From Acanthaster planci (Eukaryota; Echinodermata; Asteroidea; Valvatida; Acanthasteridae): a stretch of 64,000 nucleotides of DNA. The notes under the pieces were generated by a model. That model was not told the DNA's origin, did not search any database, and was given only the letters and a program-made list of their open reading frames with translations. Positions 26,771 to 40,912 of the stretch are shown here, piece after piece. How positions within the stretch are numbered: the first letter of the stretch is position 1; the number at the start of each line of letters is the position of its first letter. The position numbers were made by a program, and so were the translations under genes. Where the stretch lies: contig NW_019091381.1 of the NCBI RefSeq assembly GCF_001949145.1, positions 1,000,662-1,064,661 of the forward strand. Reading direction: 5' to 3'.

Positions 26771-27780
26771 TTACTGGTACATGTAATGTATCTCACATAA
26801 CATGGTTGGCTCAAAACTCTGCCTAAAAAACAACTTTCTTGTGCTTATGTTTAATTGATCCCAAATGCAAATTCAGGTTGAAATAAATGTTCTTATTAAA
26901 GATAAGACTACTGATGGCTAGCCATAAAGATACTAATATTTCCAGGAGAAAAGTGAAACAGGCAAAAATTCTTCCACTTTGATCAAACCTGTCAGTCAGC
27001 ATTATTGTCAGAAAGACACTGACCAAAAATCCCCAGAATTTGAGAATTATATTACATTTGTTTATTATTTAATTTTCATCCCAGCATGCATTCACTACTC
27101 CATGACCCTATATCTATCAAACTATTTTTTATCCAAATCTGACAACTGTGAGACTTTTTGTTTGCTTGTCAACTGTGCCAGCATGACTTCACTTTAGGCC
27201 AATTTTTCACCCCACACCGATCTTTGACACCATCTTTAACCCTCTGGTTGTGCGAAGGGTGCATGGAGGTCTGCTTTTTATTTAGGTTGGTCTTGCTATG
27301 GTCAAATAAATCTTGGGTCCAATGACATGTTGATGCCAAATCCGCATTAGGAAATGCTTCAAAATGAAATTCTTAGTGAAATATGACTCTTGATGCACGA
27401 CACCAAAATGTCCAATATGCACAGAAATCATACAACTTCAGGTCTTCGTGACTGCAGATAGTCTGTATGCCATTAACCAGTGCAATTGGAGGAAAATCAA
27501 AAATCCACCTGATAATCACCAGAAGTTCTGAGGGCATTAATATTTTTCTGATCACTGAAATTCGTTTGGTACAAGGATGGATAGATGCAGACTAAAAAGT
27601 TACAGTTTAAAGACTCCAGAAACAAAAATCTTTGGCCAGACAATGTTACTTTACCTTTGGCCCCCACATTAATGGCAAAAAAAATGTTCATCATTCAATA
27701 TGGCAGTGAGAAAGATTTTTGGGGATGGGGGTACGTGTATGTTGTACATTATTTTGTGGAGCTATTGGTTGTTCTGGTAG

Positions 27781-27806
27781 GTGTCAAAGGTCAGTGTCAA
27801 AGGTCA
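27781..27806 (+). promoter_or_regulatory. Tandem nuclear-receptor-like sites
   Basis: GTGTCAAAGGTCA is repeated exactly twice, end to end. Each unit contains AGGTCA preceded by a weak TGTCA half-site at DR1 spacing, as bound by HNF4/RXR-type receptors. It could be a functional cis element or a chance 13-bp duplication. Confidence 0.25.
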
Positions 27807-28699
27807 GCATATCAGAAGGAACCTGGATCAATCTCTCTACAGATTTGGAATTTTTCAGTGGAATGCCGGACGCCTGGAGTCTTGTAAGGCAATACTCAGC
27901 CAGCTGATTTTCCAGATGTCATAAATCTTATACTCAACCAGCAGCCAATGTTTTTTTGGGGGGGGGTCATGGCCAAGAGGGGAAATTTTGGAGGACTGGA
28001 TAATCTCAAAGGGAAACCATCACCAACTCAAGGTTAGGAAAGGTCACAAGCCTTTCTTTTCTACAATGACTTTTCAAAGAAATTCAAAATATGGGGGAAA
28101 AATGAAATGTATGTCGAAACAACAAGTTCAATATCAGGGTGATTAATTTTTCATTTTTAACAGGTGAAGAAATCTATAAGGTGATCAATACAGGGAAACT
28201 TTGTTCATCAAGGTTAAATTTTTGCTTTCACTATTGAGGTAAAATCCTAAACCAACAGACATCTGTAAGGAAACTTTCCAAAGTTACCAATATCAAATAC
28301 AGCGTGTTAGCGATATGGCATGCTCACTCTTTCTAACATGGAGACATCAGGTGAAAGCTAAACTCCTCAAGTCCATCAAAACTAAGCAAAATGAAGGTTT
28401 GGGATTTTTGCATAAGTTGGAAGAAAGAGAATACCTGCTATGTGCGCATAAAAAGGCCTGCATGAGAGCTAGGACTGCAGGAGATTTATGGCACCATAGT
28501 AAACTTGGCCTACATGTACATGTATAACAAGCATTTCCTGTTAAAATGCTTGGTTGATGTGATCACTGGATACTGGATCTACCCTGTGATAAAAAAACCA
28601 ACCAACTGGTTTACAGAATTGGATGAAAAAGTTCAGTGTGTGGCTGATTTTGTGAATGATATTACCCGAGCCAGGAAATCTTTATGACTGCAATATCTT

Positions 28700-31600
28700 A
28701 CCAGTGTTGCATAAACAAAATCCACTGCCGGAGCAGAGGGATTTTTGTTCAGTATGTTTCTCATTTCTGATGGTCACTTTACTAGTCTCCATGCCCACTG
28801 TCCGCAGAAACTTGCTGAGGAAATTCTGAGATCACGCAGCACTGTTCTAGGTTGAGAAACTTTCAAACCGCATTTTTGCAATACAGAGCTGATCCTCGAC
28901 TTGATATTTCCCGACAAGGTAATTCAGTTGTAAACAATTCACAATATTCTACGGGCATGTTACACTTGAGCGCTTCAACATCTGTTCTGGGATGCATCAA
29001 TAATTCAACCAATGGGAGTTGGAATGAAGTCATCTGGCTGTCTCCCCTGTCGTCAAAGTAATTGATGAGAAAATTGCAGTTTACAGGCTGAATTAAACAC
29101 GGTCATTGCTGATTCAGTGCACGGGAGGCACACACTGTAACAACAATCAGTAAAACGAGCTTATGGCCAGCAACCTTTTTTGAATAATTCTTTTCCCGCA
29201 GAGAGACAAATTCTGTGAAATGAAATGCAAGCGATACTATAAATCATTGCTTTGAAAGCTACCAAAGGATGAATTGATGCTTATGCCAGTAGAATTTACA
29301 TAAACACATGTTGAAAGTTTCCCCATACGTAAGTAAGTTGAAACGGTTCCAATTCACATGTGTTTACTTTACATAAACTATTCAATTTAAAACACACAAA
29401 AATACTTGTATCAGGCAGAAATCAGAAATTTCACAGGATATTAGTCCCATGCATGAGCACACGTGTACCTCCCAATAATTCTAATTTGAAGTTGAAATCA
29501 AGATGTTCACTCACAGACATGAATTTATGAACTCCTGACAAGAGCTGCCTATTCAAGGTTTGTTTAACTTCAAAATGGGTGTGGAGAATGACATGGGGGA
29601 AGGCAAGGGTTTGCAAGTGTAAAGCTTTCATTCCAATAAAAATCGCAGTAAATGTTGGAATTTGAATAATACCGAGTGTAAAGTCCAATTTTGTGATTTC
29701 GTACTTAAAGGAAATGTACTTTTCAGTGGTACCTGTATACCGGTATTTTTTTTCTGTCCATGTTTACTTGAAGTCAACACTTGAGTGTCAGACACAAACA
29801 GACCCAACACATCAACGTTTGACCTCGAAAACCTCTTGGTATAAAACCCTGGGTCAGGAGTGGGCAGCTTTTTACCTCATGTGCTGCACCAGATGGAAAT
29901 ATCCAAAGCATGGAGATCATATGACCTTGAAAGTGAAGTCAAGCACGTACTCTCTTGAGCCCTAATATGAAAACCGATGAACAAATGTAACTAAGAAGTA
30001 CAAGGGCACAAGACGTATCTGGAATTATCTTTAGTGGAATAAGGGAAGGGTGGTAGAAAGAGGTTTTAAAAGTACTTTTGATTCATGCATAAATACATGA
30101 AGGATTGTGGATGAGAATAAAAGCATAAAAAAAAAGCAGTGAATGGATTCCTTTGATGAACACAATCATGCACCTGTTCATTTCACGGTGATACCTGCAC
30201 TTCAAACCACGACAGTACCTGTACATGTAATTAGACACAGGCAAATTCATTCACTCTACAGATTTTATAGGGGACAAATATGAAAATTTATTCCTAATAA
30301 ATATCTGCTGAGTTCTGATCATTGTCTAGAATATTCATAACCATTTGTATCTGCATAAAAACTAAAACGATTTCTGCCTGACAGACATGAATTCCTTTTC
30401 CCCAATAGGAAACTACATGTAAGTTGGACTTGGCCCTTCCCTGTTCAATGAAAGCAAAATGCCAGCCAAGACAAAACCATGCATTAGTGTCACTTTAGCA
30501 TCATAATGGCCATTCTAGAGATGACTTCACATTCTCTGGTCCATCCATCTTCATTCAAGGTAAAATGGACGACATCGGAAGACTGTCTGCCAAAGTACAC
30601 CCGACCTTTTTTCCCGTGTAGCCTATTGCAACCCCTCAAGCCAATAAATAATGGATTGCATGTATCAAAAGAACAAGTACATGCACATTTAATTACAACC
30701 CAGGCTTTGGTGAAGTAACAACTTATTCCATGAATCACAAAAGAAGATTAGTACATGCACATCTGTGATTTTTGTAATTTTTAACTCTGATCAAAAATGA
30801 CTGAGTATCATATTCTTACAACCGTTACTTAGACAAGTAAAATTGTAAATTGTAAAGTACAAGAGACTCTCTTCAGGCAAGAACATCTTTGTCTGCTGTC
30901 ACAGTAAATTTACGCTATGTCCTATGAAGAACCATCAGTCTGTATAGTGTGGCTTAGTTAAGTTTAAACATGGAGGTGTGGAGAATAGAAGTGAACAGAC
31001 ACGCTCTTGGCTCAATTTAATTCATTACTTCTACCTCCAGATTAATTTAACAATCCCAATTCCCGCTTTGTTCCCTACTAAGCCATATTGCACATACAGA
31101 TACAAGTACTTTGCAACGCACGCTGTACCGCCAACTTTCACTCCCCAAATATTCACAATCCAAACAGTATTATCAATTGGAAGTCTGTACAAATATTGAC
31201 CGACTCTCAGGTTAATAACTGCCCATAACAAAGAAAAACTCAAGACCAGATACGCCAGGAATTTTTTAATGAAATGCTGACCCACTGGCAAGTAAAATGA
31301 GTGCCATTTCCAATATGTAACTTTAATGCTTTACATAATGCAATAAAAACTATTGATATTCAATATACCTGCACACATTGAATTATATGAACACTGTATG
31401 CAAGTAATACTATATTGGGGGAAATAATATTCCCACTATTAGAAAAACATAAGTATTATAAAGGATTGGAAGATAATACCAAACTAAACACAGTTGGTAG
31501 CTATTGTGTGACAATCACTGATTTCATTTCAGTAAAAAAAAAAAACTCTTGCCGGTACATTAATCAAGCAGGTTAATAAGACGCAATGGAGGTTGTGCTC

Positions 31601-31700
31601 TACATATTCCAATCCTCTAGTTTAAAAAATATGATATCATGTCTACATCTACCATAGAGGTCTAAAAATACCTAGTGTGCTTGCTCAGTATTCTAGGTAC
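28700..31700. other. AT-rich non-coding stretch
   Basis: I find no exon, transposon end or RNA gene here that I can support. Short ORFs of 60-90 codons occur on both strands and look like chance. Confidence 0.35.
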
Positions 31701-31712
31701 GTAGAACTCGTG

Positions 31713-31752
31713 TGCCGACATGGACGCGCAGCCGCCACTGTCTATGTCGGCA
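31713..31752. repeat. CpG-rich hairpin with 12-bp arms
   Basis: TGCCGACATGGA at 31713 pairs with TCTATGTCGGCA ending at 31752, with one mismatch. The loop is a GC-rich 16 bp. The surrounding 250 bp contain many more CpG dinucleotides than the rest of the region. Whether it acts as a transcription-factor site, a structured RNA or the core of a CpG-rich element is unknown. Confidence 0.6.
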
Positions 31753-33562
31753 GAAGTTATATAACTGCGAGCTGTGTTTCAACAGGTTTCGCAGCAACCA
31801 GAATGTGAAGTGTATCTGTACGAATTACACGTAACGAGAAATGCAAAACACTGCACGCACACGCACGCCTGCCATATCCGAATTGTTCCACGGTGGCAAT
31901 GGCGATCATTGCTTCAGGTCAGGCGACGAGTACGTACTTGAGGTTTTTTTTATAGAGCTCTATGAGGTCTACACACCTTGACATCCACCAGGCAGGTACA
32001 GCAGCATCATGCCAGGAGAGTTCAGGATCCAAACAAACTTGCAACACTTGAACTAAACTGACAAACGTTGTGCTCCATTTCATCTCTCATTTACATGATT
32101 CAAAAGGATTAATTTTATTTATATATGTGCCCCCAATTCCCACTTCCTATTGCTCATAGTAAGAGAAAATAGATACACATGACGCGAGAAATGTCAAATC
32201 ACTGTTTTCTAAAAATGCCAGAAAGTTTCACAGGAAGTTGTGACATAACTTCCTCTGAACAAGGTTGGAGAGCTAGAGGCATTTTGAGTTCTAGGTTTGC
32301 AGATCTCCTTCAATCTACAAATTTCTCTACTCTTAAAACAATGGTAACCCCCTTCCATCTTGATAATGGTAAATATTACTGGAAAGAATGACAAGTTTAA
32401 AACATTTATCGATTCTGGGATAAATACACGCATGCAGTCCTAGGAGGAAGATGAAATGTCTTACCTTTATTTGGAGAAAACTCGATCCAAAGTCCAAACC
32501 ACAAACCAGACCCGAAGTGAACTTGAACAAATCCGACTGACTCAGCTTCCAAGTCTAAATTAATTCTGTGATTACTGCTCAACTAGAAGTACGCAAGTCA
32601 TGTCTGTCCCAAGCTTACAATGACCATGAAATGGCACATGAGACTCTTAGCTAGCTAATGGCAGCAGCCAAACAGTTCCCTCGGCCCACAACCACAGTAC
32701 AGCCAGTAGAAAAAAAATTCCAGAGATTATTGGAATCTTTCTCGGGACAGAACTGCACAGGACTGCTGATTATTTTCCACATAGCCAGAGCTTTGATAGA
32801 TGAAGGATGAACCCTGCATTACTACGAATTAATAAAGCTGGGGAACGGTAGCCGGGACATGCTGGTTGGATGAGTGACTATCAATTCTAGAGAGGAACTT
32901 GGTGGTATCACAGAGCGGGAATGACAGAGTGATTACATGTACAGGGCTCCTGTAACTAGTTTGTCCTTTAGCAAAGGTCAAAGAATTAATGCCAACAGTG
33001 GGCAAGGATAAGGTTGTGTGGTAAAGCCCTCTTCTGTGAAAAGGGTACTGTGGCTAAGCAAAGGTGCAACAACAGGGTACATACACATTCCTGACAAGGG
33101 AGTCATTTCGTGGTTGGAAGTAGGATGGAATTCCCTTTTTTATAGGTTTTATAGGGGTGTAGAGGATACTTCCTGTATTAGAATGAAAGGTATGAAGGGG
33201 AGGGGTGGAAAGAGGATTGGACTGGCTGAATTTAATTTCACATCGGAATCAGTACAAATGATTTCACACACGTGATCAATAAATTTCAAATCCTGAACTG
33301 ATGGTGTGAGAAACGTAATATTAATGTCAAGCTTCATGCTATGCAGAAAGATCAACGGGGGATGTGACGACTGGTATGTGGTAACAGAGCTGTTGTTTTC
33401 TATGGTGAGGACTTTCAACTTTCAGGTATTTCCTTTCATCAACCGGCAAAAACACAGCTCATTTTCAGAAATCTCATCTCCTTATCATTTGCAGAAACCG
33501 TGGTTTATCACTGGAGTATTTGTTCTGTTGTCAGTAAGGGTTTGCTTATCGTGTTCTTCCCC

Positions 33563-33600
33563 TAAGGTCCAGGGTACTCAGTAAGGTCCAGGGTACTCAG
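33563..33600. repeat. Two-copy 19-bp tandem duplication
   Basis: TAAGGTCCAGGGTACTCAG is repeated perfectly and without spacer, suggesting recent slippage. Confidence 0.9.
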
Positions 33601-36600
33601 TAGTCCGACTGAGGCCAGAAACACTGACCAAATGTAGAGGATGACAAGTGAAGGTTACTGGTCCATGAACATGTACTATGATCAAACAAATCATATCTGT
33701 GGATTAACAGATAAGTAACATGACACGTCTACTATTGTCCAACCTTACTGTAGCCTTTGTCATGTTGGCTAAAATTTTTGTCCGGTCAATTTATCCTTTA
33801 TCTACACATATTCCCCAAGTCTATTTCAAAGTAAATGTGCACATACTTTAGTTGAAATTTAAGGGCTATAAATGCACAAAATGTGTACAACACAGATCTC
33901 AGAATGTTTTCAGAAGGCTTTGAAACCTTGTTAGGAAGTTTTTAAATTAATGTAAGTTGCTCTAAATGCCAAAATGATTGAAGAGTACCCTTACTTCAGT
34001 CTTGCAAGTTTGTTACAAAGCGCCCTCAATCGTTGTCCACCCAGCCAATACCAAAAGCAAGCAGGAAGGCCCTTTATCTTGTGACAACAATCATAGCTCA
34101 GGTAAGAAACTTTACCCGTTCCCTCTAGCCTTCACCTCCATCTTCTGACTGGTTTTGTACGGTCTGATTACAATCGGTAGGGTCCGGAAATGCCAACTTC
34201 CTGAGAATGTGAGTGTATGTGTTTGGACTGCAATCCCAGTGTGGTACAAACGTCACAGTTCAGGTAATGTTGTCACGGTGATTGCGCATGCCATAGACAT
34301 TAATCCGGATAGTAAGCTACAAGCTCGACGACGAGAGGTACCGGCACACACATGGTGTCATGATGAATTAGACTTTGGCTATTAAATTGATTTTCAGACA
34401 GCTACATGTATGCACAGATGTCTGCTTGTAATAATAACATCAGTAACAACAATTAGTGAGAAGGTGCCGCAGGTACACGTACTTTACAAAAAATTGGATG
34501 TATCAAACCTCACATATGCAGATATTTCATGACATGACACACACACCCTTCCTTTCATCAGCTGAGGTGACCACAAACAAATGACAGGATCCACCAAAGT
34601 TCAAATCCAAGCAAACTTTTCAAAAGCTTACAACATTCTGCCTGGATCAGGAGGGAACGCCACAGTAACTCAAAAATTCCCCACTAACAGGTGAAGCTAC
34701 TTCTCCAAAGACAACAGCAACAAAGACGAAACACTAGTTACCTTTTCAGGAACACAGTTCTGACTGCCACAATAAAAAAAGAGAGTAATAAACAAATAAA
34801 TACAAATAAAATTCAAACACACCTCTTTGGATCACAACAGGTGCAAATCTAACAAATGCACTCAAGAAGCATCCCTGGCTCCCCATGTCTCCCCATGTTC
34901 CAGTAACAGTCAATCAGGAAGAAACTAATTGACATTTGACCCCTATAGGAGAGATCTGCTCATTCAAGGTTATTCTTGCTAAAGATGTGACTTTGTGAAT
35001 CAACTCATCTAGATTGCTACATGTACCCATGAGAAACAACAAAACTGAAGAGTATATTTACAACACACACATACTTAAGTCACACCATCAGCCATCAGCA
35101 TATGGTCATCTGGTTACACACTACATGCAAGGACCCCCCTGCCCCATGTACCGGTAAGTGAACGTATCTACCAACCACACACATTCTTTAGCCAGTTAAT
35201 CAATGCGCAGAATTTAGCATGCACACATGTACAAAGGTTACTTTTCTCTTCAGATACAAATGTCCAATGTCAACAACCTACCAATTCCATTTACTTGATG
35301 GTTGTTTTCCAAGCAAATTCCAGCTAGTGTCAAATCTACGCAAATGACCAAGAAAAAAGCCTAGTTGACCTTACCTCAAACAGAAGATTTGGTAGATTCT
35401 ATGATTCTTGCTGTCAAATGTTCCAATTGTGAAGTTCTCAAATTCAACTGCAGTAGCTGGTGGCCACTGGTCATCTAAAATCTGAAAGGACTGGACCCAA
35501 ATTACACCAAATGGAGTAAAACTGCCCACTTACAACAACGGATCTGTGCACCGCTAGATACACTCCTAGCACCTTACAGCAGGTACCTCAGAAACACACT
35601 GAATGGATCATTGCCACTCATCCCCTTACACACATGGACTGGCTGCAGTCAAACCATAAATAGGCTTTGTCCATTATTGGTGGAGGGGTGAAAAGTGTGT
35701 CATTGAGGGCCAACAGAGTGGGCAGGTAAACAGGTTTTGTTGCAGGCAAATCGGAAGGTAATACTCAGCTGGCTTAGAGGTTTTAAGTTTTCTCCATTAT
35801 GTAATGTGTGAGGACATCCATTGTTAAGGTACATGTACCTGTAATGCCTTGCTGGGCCAACGCTTCAAAATCCCAGCGACATCATGTTGAATTTACAAAT
35901 GATAACTTTGTGTGATCCGTGGTGATGCGGTGAGGAGGAAATTTAGTAAGGAGGGGGTGAATGTTTGTACTTCAAGAATAGATGCGCTTGTTTCTTAGAG
36001 CAATGGAATGCAAAAATTTTCATCAAGGTCAATGGTCCCCATTAAAAAGACAGATTCAGGATTTTTTATGGGGGAGGGACACGCCCAGTAAGGAGTGTGC
36101 TGCCCTCGGTTGCATCTCCCTCTCTAACCTTTTTGTCAAATTTTAATGAGATTCGACCATGTTCCTGGTAGCCACTCTTAATGAATATAAAACTGTCTAA
36201 GGACAGAGAAAATAAGGTAAAAAAAAAAAAGACAAGAAAAAAAAAGACCTTTGAAGTAAACCTTTTATTTTAACTTTGACATTTTGCCTTGCAGACACCA
36301 TGCTGTAAAGGCTGACTATTGGCTACAATCCATGAATTAGCAGGATAAGTCCATGAATAAGCAAGATAAGCATCTTGTCAGTAGCCATCTCATGCCTTAC
36401 ATCTCCTCCATCCTGACACATGCCTTCAGCAAACAAGACAACGGCCAACCTGTGTAATCAGATATCTGTTTATTCTCACAATACAGGGCCCCCAAAGTCC
36501 AGGCTGTTTATGAGACCAGTCTCTCCATAAAAGGTCACATCAACCAATTAAATTGCCAAATGAAAACAAATAATCATTCTTTGTGGGCAAGGCTGAAAAA

Positions 36601-39600
36601 TGCGATCAACTGGTGAGAAAGCAAGGCTCATCAGTAAGCGACGTATTTGGAAAGGTTGTAGACAGACAAGAAATTAGACCGCCAAGAATAAGATTATACA
36701 TTGTACACTTAAAATAATGCACATTATTTTTTTTCTCTGGCATATCTTCAGATGGTGTCTTCCCAAGGATGCATTTTGGTTTGCCTCATATTGGGATACT
36801 TCTCAAGGAGCTTAAGGTTCAGAAATGATTTATAGGCATGATGAGCGGGAGTAACAATGTCCCACCATGGACACAGTTAGTCTTCACATCATTACTGCCT
36901 TGTATAAACTTTCTGTCATGTAACTTTAACACAGTTAATGTGTCACATTCTATCCTCACCAAGGAAAAAAGTCAGTGGTATGCCCTCAAAGGTCATCATC
37001 TCATAGACCAAACTGGTTCCTTCAGCCTCCGACATCTGATGGTCGTATTACAGAGGCCAGAAATCCCCTCCCAGGCAAAAATCAAAAGCGCTCAATGAAA
37101 TGGTTGGCATATTTTCCAAGCCCCGAATGCATCCTTTCAAAATGACTCGGAAAATTTCTCATCTGTCTTGAAGTTGAATTATGAGAGCAGATGAGTGAGG
37201 CCACTACATTCCTAAACACATCATCCAGGTCAACCTGGAGTAAACTTAATTTAATTAGACTGGATAAGGTATCTTTTAAAAGAAATAAATCAGAATACAA
37301 AAAGGCAATTTTTGTCATAGTTACTTCTCCATTTTGAGTGTGTCTTTTTCCTGTTAAGAAATGTACAAAATGTGAAAGAAAAAACCTGAAAATGGAAAGG
37401 GTGTTTGACATTTTAACCCACAACTTGCGACAAGAACCACACCCATGAAAGAGAAGTAGTACCAACAACTATTCAATCAATGCAACGTATGAGGTCACAG
37501 GTGGAGAACCATTCACCCTCCTTCCCTCTTGGGATGAGATGAGACACTTGGCCTCAAAGTCTTCTCAAAATTTGGAATCTACTCCCAAGGAAGTCCCAGT
37601 CTGGTCATCACAACTCCATAAATAACTCACCAAAGGAAGAAAGAAATTAGAGACAGAAAAAAAAATCTGAATATACAAAAGGTTCTACCTTGTTTTCTTT
37701 ACCTCAGGGAGTGGGAGGGCATCTTAGGGGTTTACACACAATGCATCTGGAGCTTGAAATTACTGTGCCTACTTGAGATTGTTGACGTTGGTTTATGGGC
37801 AGGTTAAAGGATGGAGAGAAGCTGAACTGCTGGGAGGAAGTTGTCATGGCGATGGGTGATGTGGGGAAAGGAGATGCTCTGAGGTAGGGTAACAGACAAC
37901 AGGGAGGCAGACGACTGAGAAATGATGCAGACATCAATAAATGATGATGCAAGAATGTGAGATGTTTGTGAATCGCATTTAAAATCTGGTATACTGAAGG
38001 ATTGTTTTAGTAAACTACATAATGTTTTTAGAAATCCGCAATATTTTCTCTCATGATCATGGTGGAAGGGTTGATATGTAGAGGACTTGGGAAGGCTGGA
38101 TAAATAAGGAGAAGATGGAGGGCAGAATTTTGTAGCCACTGTAACAAGGTACCGGCATGACTCCGTTTGTGAACAATAAATGCACTGAAGAGAAAGGGGG
38201 ATTGAGGCAGGGCAGAGGAGAGATGCCCAGAGATGTGTAACCCTAGGCTGACAAGTGATAATGAATCATTTACAGCGTCCTACTATGCACACCTGGGCTC
38301 TACTCTGTGATTCAATCACGCTTAATTCAAAAGCGGTCAACAAAACATCCCCAAGGTGGTGGGGGCTTGATGAATCATGCCCACTGTTGGTCAAGTTGTG
38401 CCAAAAGAAACTCCAGCCCGGGAACTGTCACAGGTGGATCGGTGATTGAATTCAAATCATTTCCTGGGACTAGTTTCACGTTGCTAAGCAGAGTCAAATT
38501 TAGCTTAGAAAGAACAGATTACCAGTTGACATATCATGTGATACACATGGCTAATGACTGGTTCTCCACTTCTTGCTGGGCACATTAAAATTTGATAAGC
38601 CGCCTCACCTAGCAACTTCACGATGCTGGACCACAATATTAGATTTCCTTCATTACTCATTGGTCTTCTGTCTGAGGCGAAGCGATGATGACACCTGGAG
38701 TAACCCAGCCAGATTGTAAAGCAACACAGTCAAACTGTGACAGTGTTTCAATGGTTCCTGAATGTACAGTTTGTGGTTGAACAACTTCCTGAGTTCTGGG
38801 CCTGGTTGTTAGGGTCGCGACCCCATGACATTTTAGGCCTGGTTGGGAGTGGTCATGTAGATGATGTACACATCTATCGGGGTATCTGGCCCTCAACATT
38901 AGTAAGTCTTGCCAAAATACCATTTGTCAATTTCCCTTCCTAATATATTCCTTAAATTCTTTTACAAGTCACATATTATAGTAAGGTCATTGAAGAGGGG
39001 ATCTTCTCAAATCATAACGTTTAACACAACAAATATTGTGGAAAACAACTTGCTGGGTTGAAACATAAAATCTAAAATATGTGTCCCCAAAACCATTCAG
39101 ATATGATGATGGGCTTTAAAAAGTCTTCACAAATAATTCTAAAGTCGTTACCAAAAACTCTCTGTGCGTGTCGGCCAGTGTTGCGATTGAAATTACAATT
39201 TGATGGTTTTTCTTAATGAAGCATAACTTGTAAACATCCCCACGCACTCTCCCTTCCTAAACACTTTACTCCCACCCAAAACTAAACCTCTTTTTCCTTT
39301 TCCTAGTTTCTATTGGAAACCACAAATTATGTTTCCATGGTGACAGATGTGAGTGCCCAGCACTGGTTAATCTGGAGGGACAGACTATAAATCCCGTAAT
39401 TAATAAGTTGCAGTTGACCGGGCAGCGTTCCAGCATTCTTTCTTCCGAGGCAGGATCTGGCTGTTGCAAGCAAAAACCCAAGCAAAACTGGGTCACAGAT
39501 GTCAACCTCCATCATGAAATGTAGGCTGTTGAAAATTTAGACACATCCGCATACATGAATGTACATGTACCACCACATTAAATGTCCAAATCTCGTAAGA

Positions 39601-40846
39601 TTTGCCAATTTGTTTTGTTTCAGACAAAGATTCCAAAGAGGCCTGTGTTCAGAAAGTTTCTCAGTAATGTTATTATCTAATTTTAGTCAACCATGAATGA
39701 CCTACATGTAGCTTTTTAACAAACACTAGGGACACAGCTCTTCAGGAACAAAAAGATTTTAAACAGAATAGAATTGACTGTGATGCTTACATCAGCTTCC
39801 TGGAAGCAATATGCACTCAACCTTGAGATGAAATTGAATATAAATACATCATCAGGACTTGCACAACTTTTTGATGACTATTCCACTGATGCTGATACAA
39901 CCAAATGCACTTCACATTCAAAGTGTAAAACTGTTCAGCATTGCATATTACTACAAGTGTTTTCAAACATAACAAAAAAACAAGCACACGCTCAAGTGCT
40001 GAAAGCACCAGCTATGTCATTTTTTCCAGGGAGGGGGGTAGAAAGTGTTGAATGAGATAAATTTATTCTCGAGGTCTGATGCTTCTTTAGAAAAGAGGAA
40101 ACTTCAGGTATTTATGTTTTATGGGAATTTTTTAGGCAATTAAGGTTGTCAGCAAGCTACTTAGATCATCCACTGTAACCGATTCACCCAAAGTAAAAGT
40201 ACCACTCATCAAATTCAGAGCGCAGTTCAACAGTAAGCTGACTTGAAACAAGACTGTTCACTAAATGTTATTAAACTGGAAGTTTATAAAAGTTTGCAAA
40301 AGTGACAATCAAAAATCTCACCTATTGTAAAGCGTGAGTGCATCTCTAACATGAAGTTCTGTCCTCAATCATAAAACAATCCAGATGTCAATACACCAGC
40401 TCACCATCCTTGAAGTTTGACAATCAAACTACACAACAGCCATCCCACACACTCATCTCCTCCAGAAAGTTTACCTCATGTCCGAAGTCTAGTTCAGTTG
40501 ACAGAGTACACACTTCCAAATAACCACCCAGGAAAAAAGTCTGTGAAAGAGTTCTACTCTACAAGAAGGAAGGGAGAAAAACCTGGAGCGGTTTGATCCT
40601 TGTGGTGCAGGGTACTGCCTGTCCTGGTCTCCGATCAGGTTTTTTGAAACCGACGTGTGGATGATCGTTAAATTCCTGATGGTTTAGTTGGTGGGGAAGT
40701 GCGTCCAATGAGATGGGGCCAATTTTCCTGGAGCCCCAGGGGCATGACGTTGGCGGTTTGGATTGTGGATGCATTTTCCTTCTGAACAGTTCAAGGATTA
40801 TGGCGGGTTGATCGAGAACGATATCTGGGGACTGGTATATTATTAC

Positions 40847-40912
40847 CTTGACTGACATATTTAGCTGGGGAGTCCATTGGCAAATATAAAAAACTTCCAC
40901 GCTGAGCTGTGT
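40847..40912 (-). CDS. Candidate internal exon, 21 codons, unknown protein
   Basis: A minus-strand acceptor (CATGTTCCTAG) and a donor (TCAAG|GTAATA) bound 66 nt. In phase 1/1 it reads TAQRGSFLYLPMDSPAKYVS, ending in Q. The region is GC-richer than its flanks. If the donor is not used the frame continues to a stop at about 40791. I do not recognise the sequence. The phase fits the candidates at 45.1 and 15.8 kb. Confidence 0.25.

Noticed and set aside
31690-31840. Partial C2H2 zinc finger (CELCFNRFRSNQNVK)
   Set aside because: The zinc-binding histidines are missing, the frame is short between stops, and one partial match is easily a coincidence.
38657-38923. Minus-strand terminal-exon-like ORF ending QTEDQ
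   Set aside because: It contains the perfect palindrome GGGTCGCGACCC and near-duplicated GGCCTGGTTG segments, which look like transposon remnant. Nothing else supports coding.
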